Assembly: GCA_947460165.1 (NCBI GenBank)
Contig: CANHKH010000170.1
Span: 1 to 7,194, forward strand
Source of the DNA: Comamonadaceae bacterium
GTDB lineage: Bacteria; Pseudomonadota; Gammaproteobacteria; Burkholderiales; Burkholderiaceae_C
Direction of reading: 5' to 3'
Length of the DNA stretch: 7,194 nt
The notes under the pieces were generated by a model. The model ran no database searches, was not told the DNA's origin, and saw only the letters and a program-made list of their open reading frames with translations. This document shows, in pieces, positions 1 through 6,116 of the stretch (its first letter is position 1; each line of letters begins with the position of its first letter). The position numbers were made by a program, and so were the translations under genes.

Positions 1-1008
1 CACGACCCGTTTGTGGATTTGGTGCCGCAGTCTTTTGGCGTGGCCGGCATCAAGCTCACCCCCCGGCATTACGCCTACCTCAAGATCAGCGAGGGCTGCA
101 ACCACCGCTGCACCTTCTGCATCATCCCGTCCATGCGCGGCGACCTGGTCTCGCGCCCCATTGGCGACGTGCTCAAAGAAGCCCAGGCGCTGTTTGAGGG
201 CGGGGTCAAGGAGTTGCTGGTCATCAGCCAAGACACCTCGGCTTATGGTGTGGACGTCAAGTACCGCACCGGGTTTTGGGACGGCAAACCCATCAAGACC
301 CGCACGTTTGAATTGACCCAGGCCCTGGGCGAGTTGGCCAAACCCTATGGCGCCTGGGTGCGCCTGCACTACGTTTACCCCTACCCCAGCGTGGACGAGT
401 TGATCCCGCTGATGGCCGAGGGCCTGGTGCTGCCTTACCTGGACGTGCCGCTGCAGCACAGCCACCCCGAGGTGCTGCGCCGCATGAAGCGCCCGGCCAG
501 CGGCGAGCGCAACCTAGAGCGCCTTTTGCGCTGGCGCGAGCAGTGCCCGCAGCTGGTGATTCGCAGCACCTTTATTGCGGGCTTTCCCGGCGAGACCGAG
601 GCCGAGTTTGAGCATTTGCTCGACTTCATGCGCGAAGCCCGCATAGACCGCGCCGGCTGCTTTGCCTACAGCCCGGTCGGCGGGGCGACGGCCAACGACT
701 TGCCCGACCAGCTCCCGGCCGAGCTGCGCGAAGAGCGGCGTGCCCGTTTCATGGCCGTGGCCGAAGCCGTGTCTGCAGAGAAATTGCGCGAGCGCGTGGG
801 CGCGACCATGCAGGTCTTGGTCGACTCGGCCCCCGCCCTGGGCCGCAAAGGCGGTCTGGGCCGCAGCTATGCCGATGCGCCCGAGATCGACGGCGTGGTG
901 CGCTTGCTGCCGCCCGAGAAAATCAGCAAAACCTTCAAGGTCGGCGAGTTCACCAAGGCGCGCATCGTGGGCACAGACGGTCACGACTTGGTGGCTCTGC
1001 CGGTTTGA
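1..1008 (+). CDS. rimO: Ribosomal protein S12 methylthiotransferase RimO, 5'-truncated by the window edge
   Basis: Radical SAM enzyme that adds a methylthio group to a conserved aspartate of ribosomal protein S12. The reading frame is open from base 1, so the gene begins upstream; 335 residues are visible, against about 440 for the whole E. coli enzyme. The missing part corresponds to most of the N-terminal UPF0004 domain. At visible residues 33-40 is CNHRCTFC, the CxxxCxxC motif binding the SAM-cleaving 4Fe-4S cluster, within the typical context ISEGCNHRCTFCIIPSMRGD. Further family signatures are LHYVYPYP, LDVPLQHSHPEVLRRMKRP and STFIAGFPGETE, followed by a C-terminal TRAM RNA/protein-binding domain (about residues 267-335). 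The segment KYRTGFWDGKPIKTRTFEL after the SAM motif, and the YPYP and LQHSHP blocks, fit RimO better than the tRNA-modifying paralogue MiaB. Stop is TGA at 1006-1008, followed closely by a strong terminator. No frameshift or odd composition is seen. Confidence 0.96.
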   Translation, partial: HDPFVDLVPQSFGVAGIKLTPRHYAYLKISEGCNHRCTFCIIPSMRGDLVSRPIGDVLKEAQALFEGGVKELLVISQDTSAYGVDVKYRTGFWDGKPIKTRTFELTQALGELAKPYGAWVRLHYVYPYPSVDELIPLMAEGLVLPYLDVPLQHSHPEVLRRMKRPASGERNLERLLRWREQCPQLVIRSTFIAGFPGETEAEFEHLLDFMREARIDRAGCFAYSPVGGATANDLPDQLPAELREERRARFMAVAEAVSAEKLRERVGATMQVLVDSAPALGRKGGLGRSYADAPEIDGVVRLLPPEKISKTFKVGEFTKARIVGTDGHDLVALPV

Positions 1009-1030
1009 TCAGAGCTTGGCGTCGCCCATG

Positions 1031-1059
1031 AAAAAAGCCGCTGATTCAGCGGCTTTTTT
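1031..1059. terminator. Bidirectional intrinsic terminator between rimO and tRNA-Leu
   Basis: A perfect 7-bp GC-rich stem (GCCGCTG at 1037-1043, CAGCGGC at 1047-1053) with a three-base loop is flanked by six A on the left and six T on the right. Read on the + strand, it gives a hairpin plus U-run 22 bases after the rimO stop. Read on the - strand, the A6 becomes the U-run for transcripts coming from tRNA-Leu. The symmetry fits its place between two convergent genes. Confidence 0.93.
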
Positions 1060-1082
1060 CACACATCAAGGTGTTTGACATG

Positions 1083-1111
1083 ACCAAGCTGTTGGTAAAA
1101 AACAGCTTGGT
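1083..1111. repeat. 11-bp perfect inverted repeat (hairpin) between terminator and tRNA-Leu
   Basis: ACCAAGCTGTT (1083-1093) pairs perfectly with AACAGCTTGGT (1101-1111) around a seven-base loop. It lies 9 bases beyond the CCA end of the minus-strand tRNA gene and before the bidirectional terminator. Neither side has a T-run directly after the stem, so it is not a standard intrinsic terminator. In the tRNA precursor it would form a stable trailer hairpin, which could affect 3' processing or act as an auxiliary terminator; that role is inference. Confidence 0.7.
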
Positions 1112-1120
1112 TGGCAGTGA

Positions 1121-1205
<85 letters not shown>

Positions 1206-1214
1206 AATATCTAG

Positions 1215-1220
1215 AGTGTA
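1215..1220 (-). promoter_or_regulatory. Possible -10 element for tRNA-Leu
   Basis: On the minus strand TACACT lies 10 bases before the first tRNA base. It resembles the sigma-70 -10 hexamer and would start transcription two to four bases ahead of the mature tRNA, a very short leader. I find no good -35 hexamer at 16-18 bases spacing, so this is a weak call based on position and the -10 match only. Confidence 0.3.
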
Positions 1221-1306
1221 CCATCACGCTGATCGGTGACTGGCTGGGTTTGAAAAATTCAGTCACATTGCAAGCGTGCCGATCGCAACAAAAGCTTGTT
1301 CGCTAC

Positions 1307-1312
1307 AAAGAG
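1307..1312 (+). promoter_or_regulatory. Candidate ribosome binding site deciding the rnr start
   Basis: AAAGAG, one mismatch from AAGGAG, stands six bases before the ATT at 1319, which is good Shine-Dalgarno spacing. The other in-frame candidates (TTG at 1250 and 1268, GTG at 1178) have no comparable element at proper spacing; only a GGTGA at 1235-1239 lies ten bases before the TTG at 1250. Confidence 0.45.
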
Positions 1313-1318
1313 ATCACC

Positions 1319-3631
1319 ATTAAGAACACATTACACCCCAGCACCGCTTCGGCGGCTTCGCTGACTGAATTTGAGGGAACGGTATCGGGCCACCGAGACG
1401 GACACGGTTTCGTGCAGCGCGACGACGGCGAGCCCGACCTGTACCTGCCTGCCAATGAAATGCGCGCCGTGCTGCACCGTGACCGCGTCAAGGCCCGCAT
1501 CGTGCGGCAGGACCGCAAAGGTCGGCCTGAAGGCCGCGTGACTGAGATTTTGGAGCGCTCGCCCCACCCCATCATTGGCCGCTTGCTGCAAGAAAGCGGT
1601 GTGTGGTTGGTGGCGCCCGAAGACAAGCGCTACGGCCAAGATGTGCTGATCCCCAAGCACGCCATGGGCCCGGCCAAGCCCGGTCAGGTGGTGGTGGTCG
1701 AGCTCACCGAGCCGCCCGCGCTGTTTGGCCAGCCTGTGGGCCGGGTCAAAGAGGTGCTGGGCGAGATTGACGACCCCGGCATGGAAATTGACATTGCCGT
1801 GCGCAAGTACGGCGTGCCGCACGAGTTCAGCGACGCCTGCCTGGCGCTGGCGCGGACCCTGCCGGATGCCGTCAGGCCCACCGACAAGCTCGAACGCATA
1901 GACCTCACCGACGTGCCGCTGGTCACCATAGACGGCGAAGACGCCCGCGACTTTGACGATGCCGTGTACTGCGAGCCCGCCAAGGTGGGCCGCGCCAAGG
2001 GCTGGCGCTTGCTGGTGGCCATTGCCGATGTGAGCCACTATGTGCAAACCGGCAGCGCCATTGATGTGGACGCCTATGACCGGGCCACCAGCGTGTACTT
2101 TCCGCGCCGTGTGATCCCCATGCTGCCTGAAAAGCTGTCCAACGGCTTGTGCTCGCTCAACCCGAACGTGGAGCGCTTGTGCATGGTCTGCGACATGCTG
2201 ATCACGGCCAAGGGGGAGATCCACGCCTACCAGTTTTACCCGGCGGTGATGTGGAGCCATGCGCGCTTGACCTACACCGAGGTGGCCGCTATTTTGGGTA
2301 ACACCCGCGGGCCCGAGGCCGGCCAGCGCAAAGCCTTGATCCCTCAGCTGATTGACCTGCACGACGTGTACCAGGCCTTGCTCAAGCAGCGCCAGGTGCG
2401 CGGGGCCATTGACTTTGAGACCACCGAGACGCAAATCGTTTGCGACGAGGTCGGGCGCATTGAGAAAATCGTGCCCCGCACCCGCAACGACGCGCACCGC
2501 TTGATTGAAGAAGCCATGTTGGCGGCCAATGTGTGCTCGGCCGACTTCATCGCCCAGAGCAAGCATGCCGGGCTGTATCGGGTGCACGAGGGCCCCACGC
2601 CCGAGAAAAAAGAAATTTTGCGCGCCTACCTCAAGGCCATGGGCGTGGGCTTGAGCATCAGCGATGACCCGCAGCCCAGCGAATTCCAGCGCATTGCGGC
2701 GGCCACCAAAGACAGGCCAGACACGCAGCAAATCCAAACCATGCTGCTGCGCTCCATGCAGCAGGCCATTTACACACCGCACAACAACGGCCACTTTGGC
2801 TTGGCCTACGAGGCCTACACGCACTTCACCAGCCCCATCAGGCGCTACCCTGATTTGTTGGTGCACCGTGTCATCAAGTCCATCTTGGCCAAGACCCGCT
2901 ACCAGCTGCCCACCTTGCCCACGCCGGGTGAGGCGCATGCCAAGCTGTCCAAGCGCCTGGCCGGGCGGGTGCCCGCCCCGCAGGCCAAGCCCGAAAAAGC
3001 CCGCAAGGCCAGCGGGGAAGAGCTGGCCTGGCAGGCCGCTGGCCTGCATTGCAGTGCCAACGAGCGCCGCGCCGACGAGGCCAGCCGCGACGTGGAGGCC
3101 TGGCTCAAATGCAAATACATGCGCGAGCACCTGGGTGAAGAGTTTGGCGGCGTGGTGACTGCGGCCACGGGCTTTGGCATCTTCGTCACGCTGGACGCCA
3201 TGTACGTGGAAGGCTTGGTCCACATCACCGAGCTGGGCGGCGAGTACTTTCGCTTTGACGAAGCCAGGCAAGAGCTGCGTGGCGAGCGCACCGGCATTCG
3301 TTACGCCATTGGCGCGCGGGTGCGGGTGCAGGTCAGCCGGGTGGACCTGGACGGCAGGCGCATTGACTTCAGGCTGGTGCACGAGGGCCAGGACCTCGCT
3401 GCCCGCAGCGCCAAAGACAAAAGCGAGGTCGACGAGCCTGACGGGCGCAAAGCCAGCCGCAAACGCAGCCGCAACCGGGAGGAGGCCGCCCCCCTGGTGC
3501 GCGAGGCCGATGCCCAGGCCCCGCGCAGCCACCGGGCGGCCTTGCTCTCGCCCATTCAGTCGCTCAAAGCCGCAGTCAAAAAAGCCGCAGCCCAGGTGGG
3601 CCGCAAAGCAGGTAAAAAGCCCAGGCGTTGA
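1319..3631 (+). CDS. rnr: Ribonuclease R (3'-5' exoribonuclease, RNB family)
   Basis: Processive hydrolytic 3'-to-5' exoribonuclease that degrades structured RNA and takes part in rRNA/tRNA quality control and trans-translation-linked mRNA decay. From the ATT at 1319 it is 770 residues (E. coli 813). An N-terminal cold-shock OB domain (EFEGTVSGHRDGHGFVQRDD) is followed by the RNB domain with DGEDARDFDD at residues 205-214, supplying the four catalytic Mg-binding aspartates. FTSPIRRYPDLLVHR and the S1 domain (GFGIFVTLDAMYVEGLVHIT) then follow, with a basic K/R/A-rich tail ending GRKAGKKPRR. A Pro/Lys/Ala-rich insert (around 2900-3030) separates the FTSPIRR block from LHCSANERRADEASRD and is longer than in E. 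coli. The start is uncertain: the frame is open back to a GTG at 1178 inside the antisense tRNA gene, with TTG at 1250 and 1268. I prefer 1319 because of the ribosome-binding-like AAAGAG and because codon third positions before it look non-coding. The family call is firm; the first residues are not. Confidence 0.95.
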   Translation: MKNTLHPSTASAASLTEFEGTVSGHRDGHGFVQRDDGEPDLYLPANEMRAVLHRDRVKARIVRQDRKGRPEGRVTEILERSPHPIIGRLLQESGVWLVAPEDKRYGQDVLIPKHAMGPAKPGQVVVVELTEPPALFGQPVGRVKEVLGEIDDPGMEIDIAVRKYGVPHEFSDACLALARTLPDAVRPTDKLERIDLTDVPLVTIDGEDARDFDDAVYCEPAKVGRAKGWRLLVAIADVSHYVQTGSAIDVDAYDRATSVYFPRRVIPMLPEKLSNGLCSLNPNVERLCMVCDMLITAKGEIHAYQFYPAVMWSHARLTYTEVAAILGNTRGPEAGQRKALIPQLIDLHDVYQALLKQRQVRGAIDFETTETQIVCDEVGRIEKIVPRTRNDAHRLIEEAMLAANVCSADFIAQSKHAGLYRVHEGPTPEKKEILRAYLKAMGVGLSISDDPQPSEFQRIAAATKDRPDTQQIQTMLLRSMQQAIYTPHNNGHFGLAYEAYTHFTSPIRRYPDLLVHRVIKSILAKTRYQLPTLPTPGEAHAKLSKRLAGRVPAPQAKPEKARKASGEELAWQAAGLHCSANERRADEASRDVEAWLKCKYMREHLGEEFGGVVTAATGFGIFVTLDAMYVEGLVHITELGGEYFRFDEARQELRGERTGIRYAIGARVRVQVSRVDLDGRRIDFRLVHEGQDLAARSAKDKSEVDEPDGRKASRKRSRNREEAAPLVREADAQAPRSHRAALLSPIQSLKAAVKKAAAQVGRKAGKKPRR

Positions 3632-3640
3632 GCCTGGGCT
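3614..3640 (-). terminator. Hairpin enclosing the rnr stop codon; intrinsic-terminator-like on the minus strand
   Basis: AGCCCAGGC (3618-3626) and GCCTGGGCT (3632-3640) form a perfect 9-bp stem whose five-base loop (3627-3631) contains the rnr TGA. On the + strand no U-run follows, so transcription probably continues into the next gene, although the hairpin could stabilise mRNA or cause pausing. On the - strand the stem is followed by a run of T (complement of 3614-3618), the form of an intrinsic terminator, though no minus-strand gene is evident just upstream of it. Confidence 0.5.
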
Positions 3641-3669
3641 GCCGACAAGCCACACCGCAGGGGCCAGTG

Positions 3670-4218
3670 ATGCGTATTTTGGGTTTTGTGCTGGAAGTGA
3701 TTTTTCAGCTTTTGGTGGGCGCGGCCTTGATGCGCGCGTACATGAACGCGCTGCGCGTGAACATGCGGGTGCAGCCAGGCGTTTTTGTGATGGCGCTGAC
3801 AGATTGGTTGGTCCAGCCGCTCAGGCGCTTGCTGCCGCAGTCCCTGGCCCGGGCGCGGCTGGACTGGGCCAGCGTGCTGGCCGCAGCCCTGTTGGCAGCA
3901 CTTTTTGCGCTGCTGTGGGGCAGCTTGGTTGGCATCGTCTACGGCGGTGCGGCGGTGGCCGTGGCCGGGGCGGGCATGCTGTGGCTGGGCCTGAGCTTTT
4001 TTGCGCGTGTGGCCTTGCAAACCCTGAGTTTGTTGGTGCTGGCCTATGCCTTGGTGTCTTTGGTGCAGCCCGGCTCTGTGCTGTTTGCCACCCTGGCCCG
4101 CTTGGTCGACCCGGTGCTGTCGCCGGTGCGGCGGGTGGTGCCCGTCATAGGCGGGATTGACCTGTCGGCCATGGTGCTGCTGCTGGCCTTGCAAATCGGG
4201 GTGATGTTGCTCGGCTGA
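3670..4218 (+). CDS. YggT family integral membrane protein
   Basis: A 182-residue, very hydrophobic inner-membrane protein with the duplicated YGGT layout. Repeat one has a membrane segment at about 1-25 followed by an amphipathic stretch with PGVFVMALTDWLVQPLRRLL (36-55). Two membrane segments (about 66-90 and 93-110) follow. Repeat two has a segment at 111-133, then the signature region VDPVLSPVRRVVPVIGGIDL (146-165), and a final helix to the C-terminus. The RR-x-x-P-x-x-GG-x-D-L pattern is the family hallmark. Length matches proteobacterial members. The biochemical role of the family is poorly defined; links to osmotic tolerance and membrane/division processes have been proposed. ATG at 3670 is chosen over the upstream in-frame TTG at 3628 because AGGGG (3659-3663) precedes it by six bases and homology begins at MRILGFVLEVIFQLL. 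It lies 38 bases after rnr in the same direction, so co-transcription is plausible. No proC or yggS, frequent neighbours in other bacteria, is seen. Confidence 0.92.
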   Translation: MRILGFVLEVIFQLLVGAALMRAYMNALRVNMRVQPGVFVMALTDWLVQPLRRLLPQSLARARLDWASVLAAALLAALFALLWGSLVGIVYGGAAVAVAGAGMLWLGLSFFARVALQTLSLLVLAYALVSLVQPGSVLFATLARLVDPVLSPVRRVVPVIGGIDLSAMVLLLALQIGVMLLG

Positions 4219-4320
4219 GCCTGGCAAGGACAGGGCGGCACCTGCGCCTGCCTACACGCGCACGGGAAGGCGTCCGTCCTGCGGCCTGCGGGCCAGGTGC
4301 ATCATGGCTTTTCACCGCTA

Positions 4321-4338
4321 CAACTGACGGGTCAGTTG
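4321..4338. promoter_or_regulatory. Perfect 8-2-8 palindrome, possible operator
   Basis: CAACTGAC (4321-4328) and GTCAGTTG (4331-4338) are exact reverse complements separated by GG. The palindrome lies about 125 bases upstream of the DUF2383 protein start, within the 244-base gap after yggT. There is no following T-run, so it is not an intrinsic terminator; the short spacer and length suit a dimeric regulator. A weak -10-like TACAAC (4319-4324) overlaps its left arm. The rest of 4219-4462 shows only GC-rich non-coding sequence. Which protein would bind is unknown. Confidence 0.4.
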
Positions 4339-4448
4339 CCTGGCGGGTGAACCTGCTGAGCGCATGGACAGCCTGGGCGAGCGTGCCAAACCACGCAAAG
4401 GCCCTGGGCGCCAAGCGCCTGTCAGCGGGGCAATGCACACACCTCATG

Positions 4449-4454
4449 AAGGAG
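4449..4454 (+). promoter_or_regulatory. Ribosome binding site for the DUF2383 protein
   Basis: A perfect AAGGAG stands eight bases before the ATG at 4463. It decides the start: the frame is open to an earlier ATG at 4364, which has no such element. Confidence 0.85.
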
Positions 4455-4462
4455 CTTTTGTC

Positions 4463-5704
4463 ATGGCTGAACCCCTGAACATGGACAAGTCTTTGGCGCC
4501 TGGCCGCCCGGCCAGGCCTGCCCCCACTGGCAGTGGTTCTGACACTGGGGCTGAGGCGGTCACGGCCGGTCAGGCTGGTACCGCTGGTGCTGCGCTGGAG
4601 GGGCTGGGCGGCAGTGTGGCGGGGCGCACTTTGGACTTGGTGGAAGAAGACCGCCACTGGCAACAGCACTTTGCCAGCGAAGCCCTCGCGCAGCCCGGTC
4701 GTGTCTATGGCGATCACGGTCCGGCTTACAGCTTGGGCCGTCACGGGCAGCAGGCTTACGGCGGCAGTTTTGACGACGCCCAAGCGCGTTTGTCGCAAGA
4801 TTGGGAGCGCCTGCGTGCGGGTTCCCGCCTGACTTGGGAGCAGGCGCGCGAGTCCAGCCGCGTGGCTTGGCAACGTGCGGCGGCGCAATCGCCCTGGGCG
4901 GGCCAGGCCCCTGTCGCAAGCGCCGAGGCGGGCGCGGTGAGGGTGGGGCGCGAGGACCTTTTGGCCCATGCTGAGCACGACAGCGGCCGCACCTTCAGCG
5001 CCGCCACCCGTGCCAGCAGTTCTGCGCCCGCGGGGCCGGTGGCCGACCCCGCGCAGGGCAGCGCCAGCGCTGCGGCCTCCGCTGCACAGCCTGAAGGCCC
5101 CGATGCGCTGACTTTTGCCAACTTGCCCCGCACCGACAGCAGCATGCCAGTGCGCCAGGCCCCAGAGCCGCACGCCAACCCAGCTTCGCAAACGGGTGTG
5201 GACGCCTTTGGGCCCCAGGGGGCGCTGCACAGCGCTTGGGCGGGCGAGGGCCGTGAGCAGCGCGAGGTGGTCGACGTCATCAACGACCTGATCGAATGCT
5301 GCCGGGACGGGGAATATGGCCACCGCCTGTGCGCCCAGCACACGCAAAACAGCGAGCTCAAGCAGCTGCTGAGCGAGCAATCCCAGGCCCATCAGCAACA
5401 CGCCAGTGAATTGATGGACTGCATCCGTTCATTGGGCGGCCAGATTGACGATGGCGGCAGCTTGATGGGCTCCATGCACAGAGGCTGGGTCTCGGTCAAG
5501 GGCGCGCTGGCGGGTTACTCTGACCGCGCTTTGCTGGCTGAGGCACAGCGGGGCGAAGAAGCGGCCCTGGCTCGCTACCAACAGGCGCTGGACGACCCAC
5601 TGCCCGCCCCTGTGCGGGACTTGGTGCAGCGCCAGACCGAGTCGCTCAAGCGCAAGCACCAAGACATGAGCCTGTGGCAGGGCCGTGTGCAGGATCCCCG
5701 CTGA
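4463..5704 (+). CDS. DUF2383 (PA2169-type four-helix bundle) protein with an N-terminal Trp-rich module
   Basis: A 413-residue, probably cytoplasmic protein with no signal peptide or membrane helix. Three parts are visible. Residues 1-55 are a low-complexity Pro/Gly/Ala leader. Residues about 61-140 start with EEDRHWQQHF, include GPAYSLGRHGQQAYG and SFDDAQARLSQDWE, and end LTWEQARESSRVAWQR. This resembles a module recalled from uncharacterised proteobacterial stress-type proteins with the pattern EEDxYWRxxY...DWE...W..A...AW. Residues about 141-266 are an Ala/Ser/Pro-rich linker. Residues about 267-400 match the DUF2383/PA2169 ferritin-like four-helix bundle: VINDLIECCRDGEYGHR, then NSELKQLLSEQS, IRSLGGQIDDGGSLMGSMHR, GWVSVKGALAG, and DDPLPAPVRDLVQRQ. 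The biochemical function of both modules is not established; a stress or storage role is only a guess. The start is set by AAGGAG at 4449-4454. It is followed at once by a convergent small gene. Family assignment of the C-terminal half is confident from pattern; the N-terminal module is less so. Confidence 0.85.
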   Translation: MAEPLNMDKSLAPGRPARPAPTGSGSDTGAEAVTAGQAGTAGAALEGLGGSVAGRTLDLVEEDRHWQQHFASEALAQPGRVYGDHGPAYSLGRHGQQAYGGSFDDAQARLSQDWERLRAGSRLTWEQARESSRVAWQRAAAQSPWAGQAPVASAEAGAVRVGREDLLAHAEHDSGRTFSAATRASSSAPAGPVADPAQGSASAAASAAQPEGPDALTFANLPRTDSSMPVRQAPEPHANPASQTGVDAFGPQGALHSAWAGEGREQREVVDVINDLIECCRDGEYGHRLCAQHTQNSELKQLLSEQSQAHQQHASELMDCIRSLGGQIDDGGSLMGSMHRGWVSVKGALAGYSDRALLAEAQRGEEAALARYQQALDDPLPAPVRDLVQRQTESLKRKHQDMSLWQGRVQDPR

Positions 5705-5719
5705 GCCGGCGGTCAGCGC

Positions 5720-5929
5720 TCAAGGCGCAGCCGCGCCCAGCGCTTGAACCTGCTGGCGCGGGCGCTTGGCCTGCCGGCCCAACTTTGTCGCATCCTCCGG
5801 GGCCTGCTCAAGCTTAGGCTTGGGCACGCTAGGCGGCGGGGAGGGCGCACTGCCGTAGGGGCAGGCACTGAGCAAGGCTGACCCCAGCAAGGCCGGGAGC
5901 GACACGGGAAACCAATCAAGCAAGCGCAT
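5720..5929 (-). CDS. Small putative lipoprotein, unknown function
   Basis: A 69-residue frame on the minus strand beginning MRLLDWFPVSLPALLGSALLSAC. It has a basic residue at position 2, a hydrophobic core from about 7 to 20, and a lipobox LSAC with the lipidated cysteine at 23, so it would be exported and anchored in a membrane after cleavage. The mature part (46 residues) is Pro-, Ala-, Lys- and Gln-rich with no recognisable fold. Codon third positions are mostly G/C, as in the neighbours. A GTG two codons upstream (5935) is an alternative start; neither has a clear Shine-Dalgarno, and an Asp in the n-region is unusual. It ends 15 bases from the convergent DUF2383 gene. It could still be a chance frame in GC-rich intergenic DNA. 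Confidence 0.5.
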   Translation of the reverse strand: MRLLDWFPVSLPALLGSALLSACPYGSAPSPPPSVPKPKLEQAPEDATKLGRQAKRPRQQVQALGAAAP

Positions 5930-6025
5930 GACCACAGGCTACAGCGCTGGCCAGGCCGTGGCGTGTGCGGCTGGACCTGCGCCTCTTGTCGGCCAGCAGC
6001 GCATCTTGCTTGCCAGCTCGCCTGC

Positions 6026-6041
6026 GGCGGGCATCCCCGCC
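6026..6041. repeat. Short GC-rich hairpin in the lipoprotein/ygiQ divergent intergenic region
   Basis: GGCGGG (6026-6031) pairs with CCCGCC (6036-6041) over a four-base loop. It lies in the 187-base gap between the divergent small lipoprotein frame and the YgiQ gene. No T-run follows on either strand. In DNA this GC-rich such a hairpin may be chance. Confidence 0.3.
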
Positions 6042-6090
6042 AGCCCGGGGGGCTTGGGCCGGCCGTCCTCAGCAAAAGCCAGGGCACGCC

Positions 6091-6096
6091 TAAAAT
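6091..6096 (+). promoter_or_regulatory. Possible -10 element for the ygiQ-family gene
   Basis: TAAAAT, one base from the TATAAT consensus, stands out in otherwise GC-rich sequence 20 bases before the ATG at 6117. It would start transcription near 6103 and give a leader of about 14 bases. No good -35 hexamer is present at 16-18 bases spacing (CTCAGC at 6068-6073 is poor), so the call rests on the -10 match and position. Confidence 0.4.
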
Positions 6097-6116
6097 CGTG
6101 TTTTCTTGGGACCCCC

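Noticed and set aside
1028..1078. A 16-codon frame beginning MKKAADSAAFF after rimO
   Set aside because: It is produced by reading through the bidirectional terminator hairpin; there is no ribosome binding site and the sequence is fully explained by the terminator.
1331..3655. A 774-codon open frame on the minus strand opposite rnr
   Set aside because: It mirrors the codon phase of a GC-rich gene with strong domain evidence on the + strand. Its translation is rich in His, Gly and Ala without any recognisable domain, as expected of an antisense shadow.
4364..4462. Earlier ATG start for the DUF2383 protein
   Set aside because: No ribosome binding site precedes 4364, while a perfect AAGGAG stands eight bases before the ATG at 4463.
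4145..5401. A 418-codon open frame on the minus strand across the yggT end and the DUF2383 gene
   Set aside because: It overlaps two + strand genes with family-level support, spans their intergenic gap, and has low-complexity Arg/Ala-rich composition with no signature.
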